Source: an uncultured Eudoraea sp. (GTDB lineage: Bacteria; Bacteroidota; Bacteroidia; Flavobacteriales; Flavobacteriaceae). From it: 64,000 bases of DNA. The stretch is from NCBI GenBank assembly GCA_947258555.1, contig CAMYJF010000010.1, forward strand, positions 27,630-91,629, written 5' to 3'. Both the position numbers and the translations under genes were made by a program. The notes beneath the pieces were generated by a model. It was not told the DNA's origin, did no database searches, and was given only the letters and a program-made list of their open reading frames with translations. Of this stretch, positions 63,484 to 64,000 are shown one piece after another (positions within the stretch are counted from its first letter, which is position 1; every line of letters begins with the position of its first letter).

Positions 63484-64000
63484 TTAGCTTTTAAGGAATT
63501 CCCCAATCTCACCCAGAGCGTCAGAATCGTAATCTGCTTTTTGTAAGACCTGGATCAATTGGGCCAGGTGTGCAGGATTCATATCCTCTCCAAGAACCCG
63601 TATTAGTGCAAATCCTTTTTCCTTACTGTTCCCATAGAGGACTACCTCATCGATAGATTCGTCCTCGCCCAGATATTTGACTACCCCTTTTCCATACTCG
63701 GACTTGAGTTTCATCAATTCCTTGTACTCATCATTCTTGAGAATGGCATTTACTTTCTCAATTTCTGCCTGGTATTCTAATTGGTTGTTCTCAGTTTTTT
63801 TGAAAGCAAGCAGATTCAGCTTACGTAAAGACGAAAGGGCCTCTTTCTGAGATTCAGTAAGTTCTACTTCGTCTAAATTTAAAATGCTGACAGGCACATC
63901 TAAGGATAGGAAGTTTGGGTTCTCCGAATTGTCAACATAATATTCCTGCAAACTCTGGCTGGAGGAGCAGGCTTGAAACAAACTCAGGGATAACATCCCC
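63484..64000 (-). CDS. DUF4252 family lipoprotein, 5' end beyond the window
   Basis: The visible 170 residues begin MLSLSLFQACSSSQSLQEYY. The hydrophobic run and LFQAC look like the end of a lipoprotein signal peptide, so the true start probably lies outside the window. The rest (SILNLDEVELTESQKEALSSL, KKTENNQ, EVVLYGNSKEKGFALIRVLGEDM) matches the DUF4252 pattern, a Bacteroidota envelope family of unknown role. It is convergent with purB across a shared terminator. In related genomes a sigma factor may precede such genes; that cannot be checked here. Confidence 0.72.
   Translation of the reverse strand, partial: GMLSLSLFQACSSSQSLQEYYVDNSENPNFLSLDVPVSILNLDEVELTESQKEALSSLRKLNLLAFKKTENNQLEYQAEIEKVNAILKNDEYKELMKLKSEYGKGVVKYLGEDESIDEVVLYGNSKEKGFALIRVLGEDMNPAHLAQLIQVLQKADYDSDALGEIGEFLKS

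Overview
The window is 64 kb of dense chromosomal DNA from a member of the Bacteroidota, almost certainly family Flavobacteriaceae. The evidence is the gene content and order: DUF6913-dapA-bamD-rpoZ-coaBC-DUF4835-recN, an extended ~480-residue GAPDH, a fused SerB-SerA protein, an Oar-type TonB-dependent receptor, and lipoprotein signal peptides without Shine-Dalgarno leaders. Several promoters also match the Bacteroidota -7 element TAnnTTTG. No genus is claimed. It is a housekeeping region: I see no transposase, integrase, CRISPR array, tRNA, rRNA, prophage or defence island, and no gene-free stretch longer than 300 bases. The longest gaps are 44458-44693 and 52109-52256.

Layout. 1-11431 is a minus-strand block: fabI, recN, a broken DUF4835/PorD gene, coaBC, RNA polymerase omega, bamD, dapA, DUF6913, an M23 peptidase, ligA, prmC and a GNAT. 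11461-13966 reads plus (ribD, HAD phosphatase, EamA transporter). A minus-strand thioesterase with a defective 5' end follows, then plus-strand dnaA (broken), a low-molecular-weight phosphatase and a tetrapyrrole-methylase-fold methyltransferase. 17041-20160 (minus) holds a lysozyme-like protein, mltG, a GNAT and dapF. 20286-25657 (plus) holds htrA, gapdh, a coiled-coil membrane protein, a GNAT, trmD and rplS. rocD (minus, broken near its N-terminus) faces rlmD, which is followed by an overlapping lipoprotein/barrel pair (DUF6452/DUF6048). 29885-40014 is a mosaic of short units: NTF2-like, CotH-like, RidA, SRPBCC, RNA methyltransferase, ZIP transporter, hemolysin III, DUF4294, M42 peptidase, NUDIX, hisS and DUF6495. 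40068-44457 (minus) is the receptor and the rpsF-rpsR-rplI operon. The rest holds an orphan LytTR regulator, priA, YihY, nadC, rlmH, serB-serA, satD, a methyltransferase-like membrane protein, rdgB, a DEAD-box helicase, an alpha-amylase lipoprotein, trmH, a class III sirtuin, a haem-binding protein, a helical-repeat protein, purB and a partial DUF4252 protein.

Functions represented are translation and RNA modification (rpsF/R, rplI/S, trmD, trmH, rlmD, rlmH, hisS, prmC), replication and repair (dnaA, ligA, priA, recN, rdgB), envelope building (bamD, mltG, M23, HtrA, DUF4835), lysine/diaminopimelate synthesis (dapA, dapF), serine, NAD, CoA, riboflavin and purine synthesis, and glycolysis.

The most notable observation is that four genes are damaged by small lesions while their neighbours are intact. 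dnaA lacks about 20 codons between Walker A and Walker B and changes frame. rocD lacks about 20 codons after residue 13 and changes frame. The DUF4835 gene changes frame near residue 97. The thioesterase has lost a usable start upstream of its catalytic motif. Because dnaA is normally essential and this is its usual locus, a sequencing or assembly fault is the first hypothesis; a real mutational process is the alternative. I did not find a convincing new multi-gene system.
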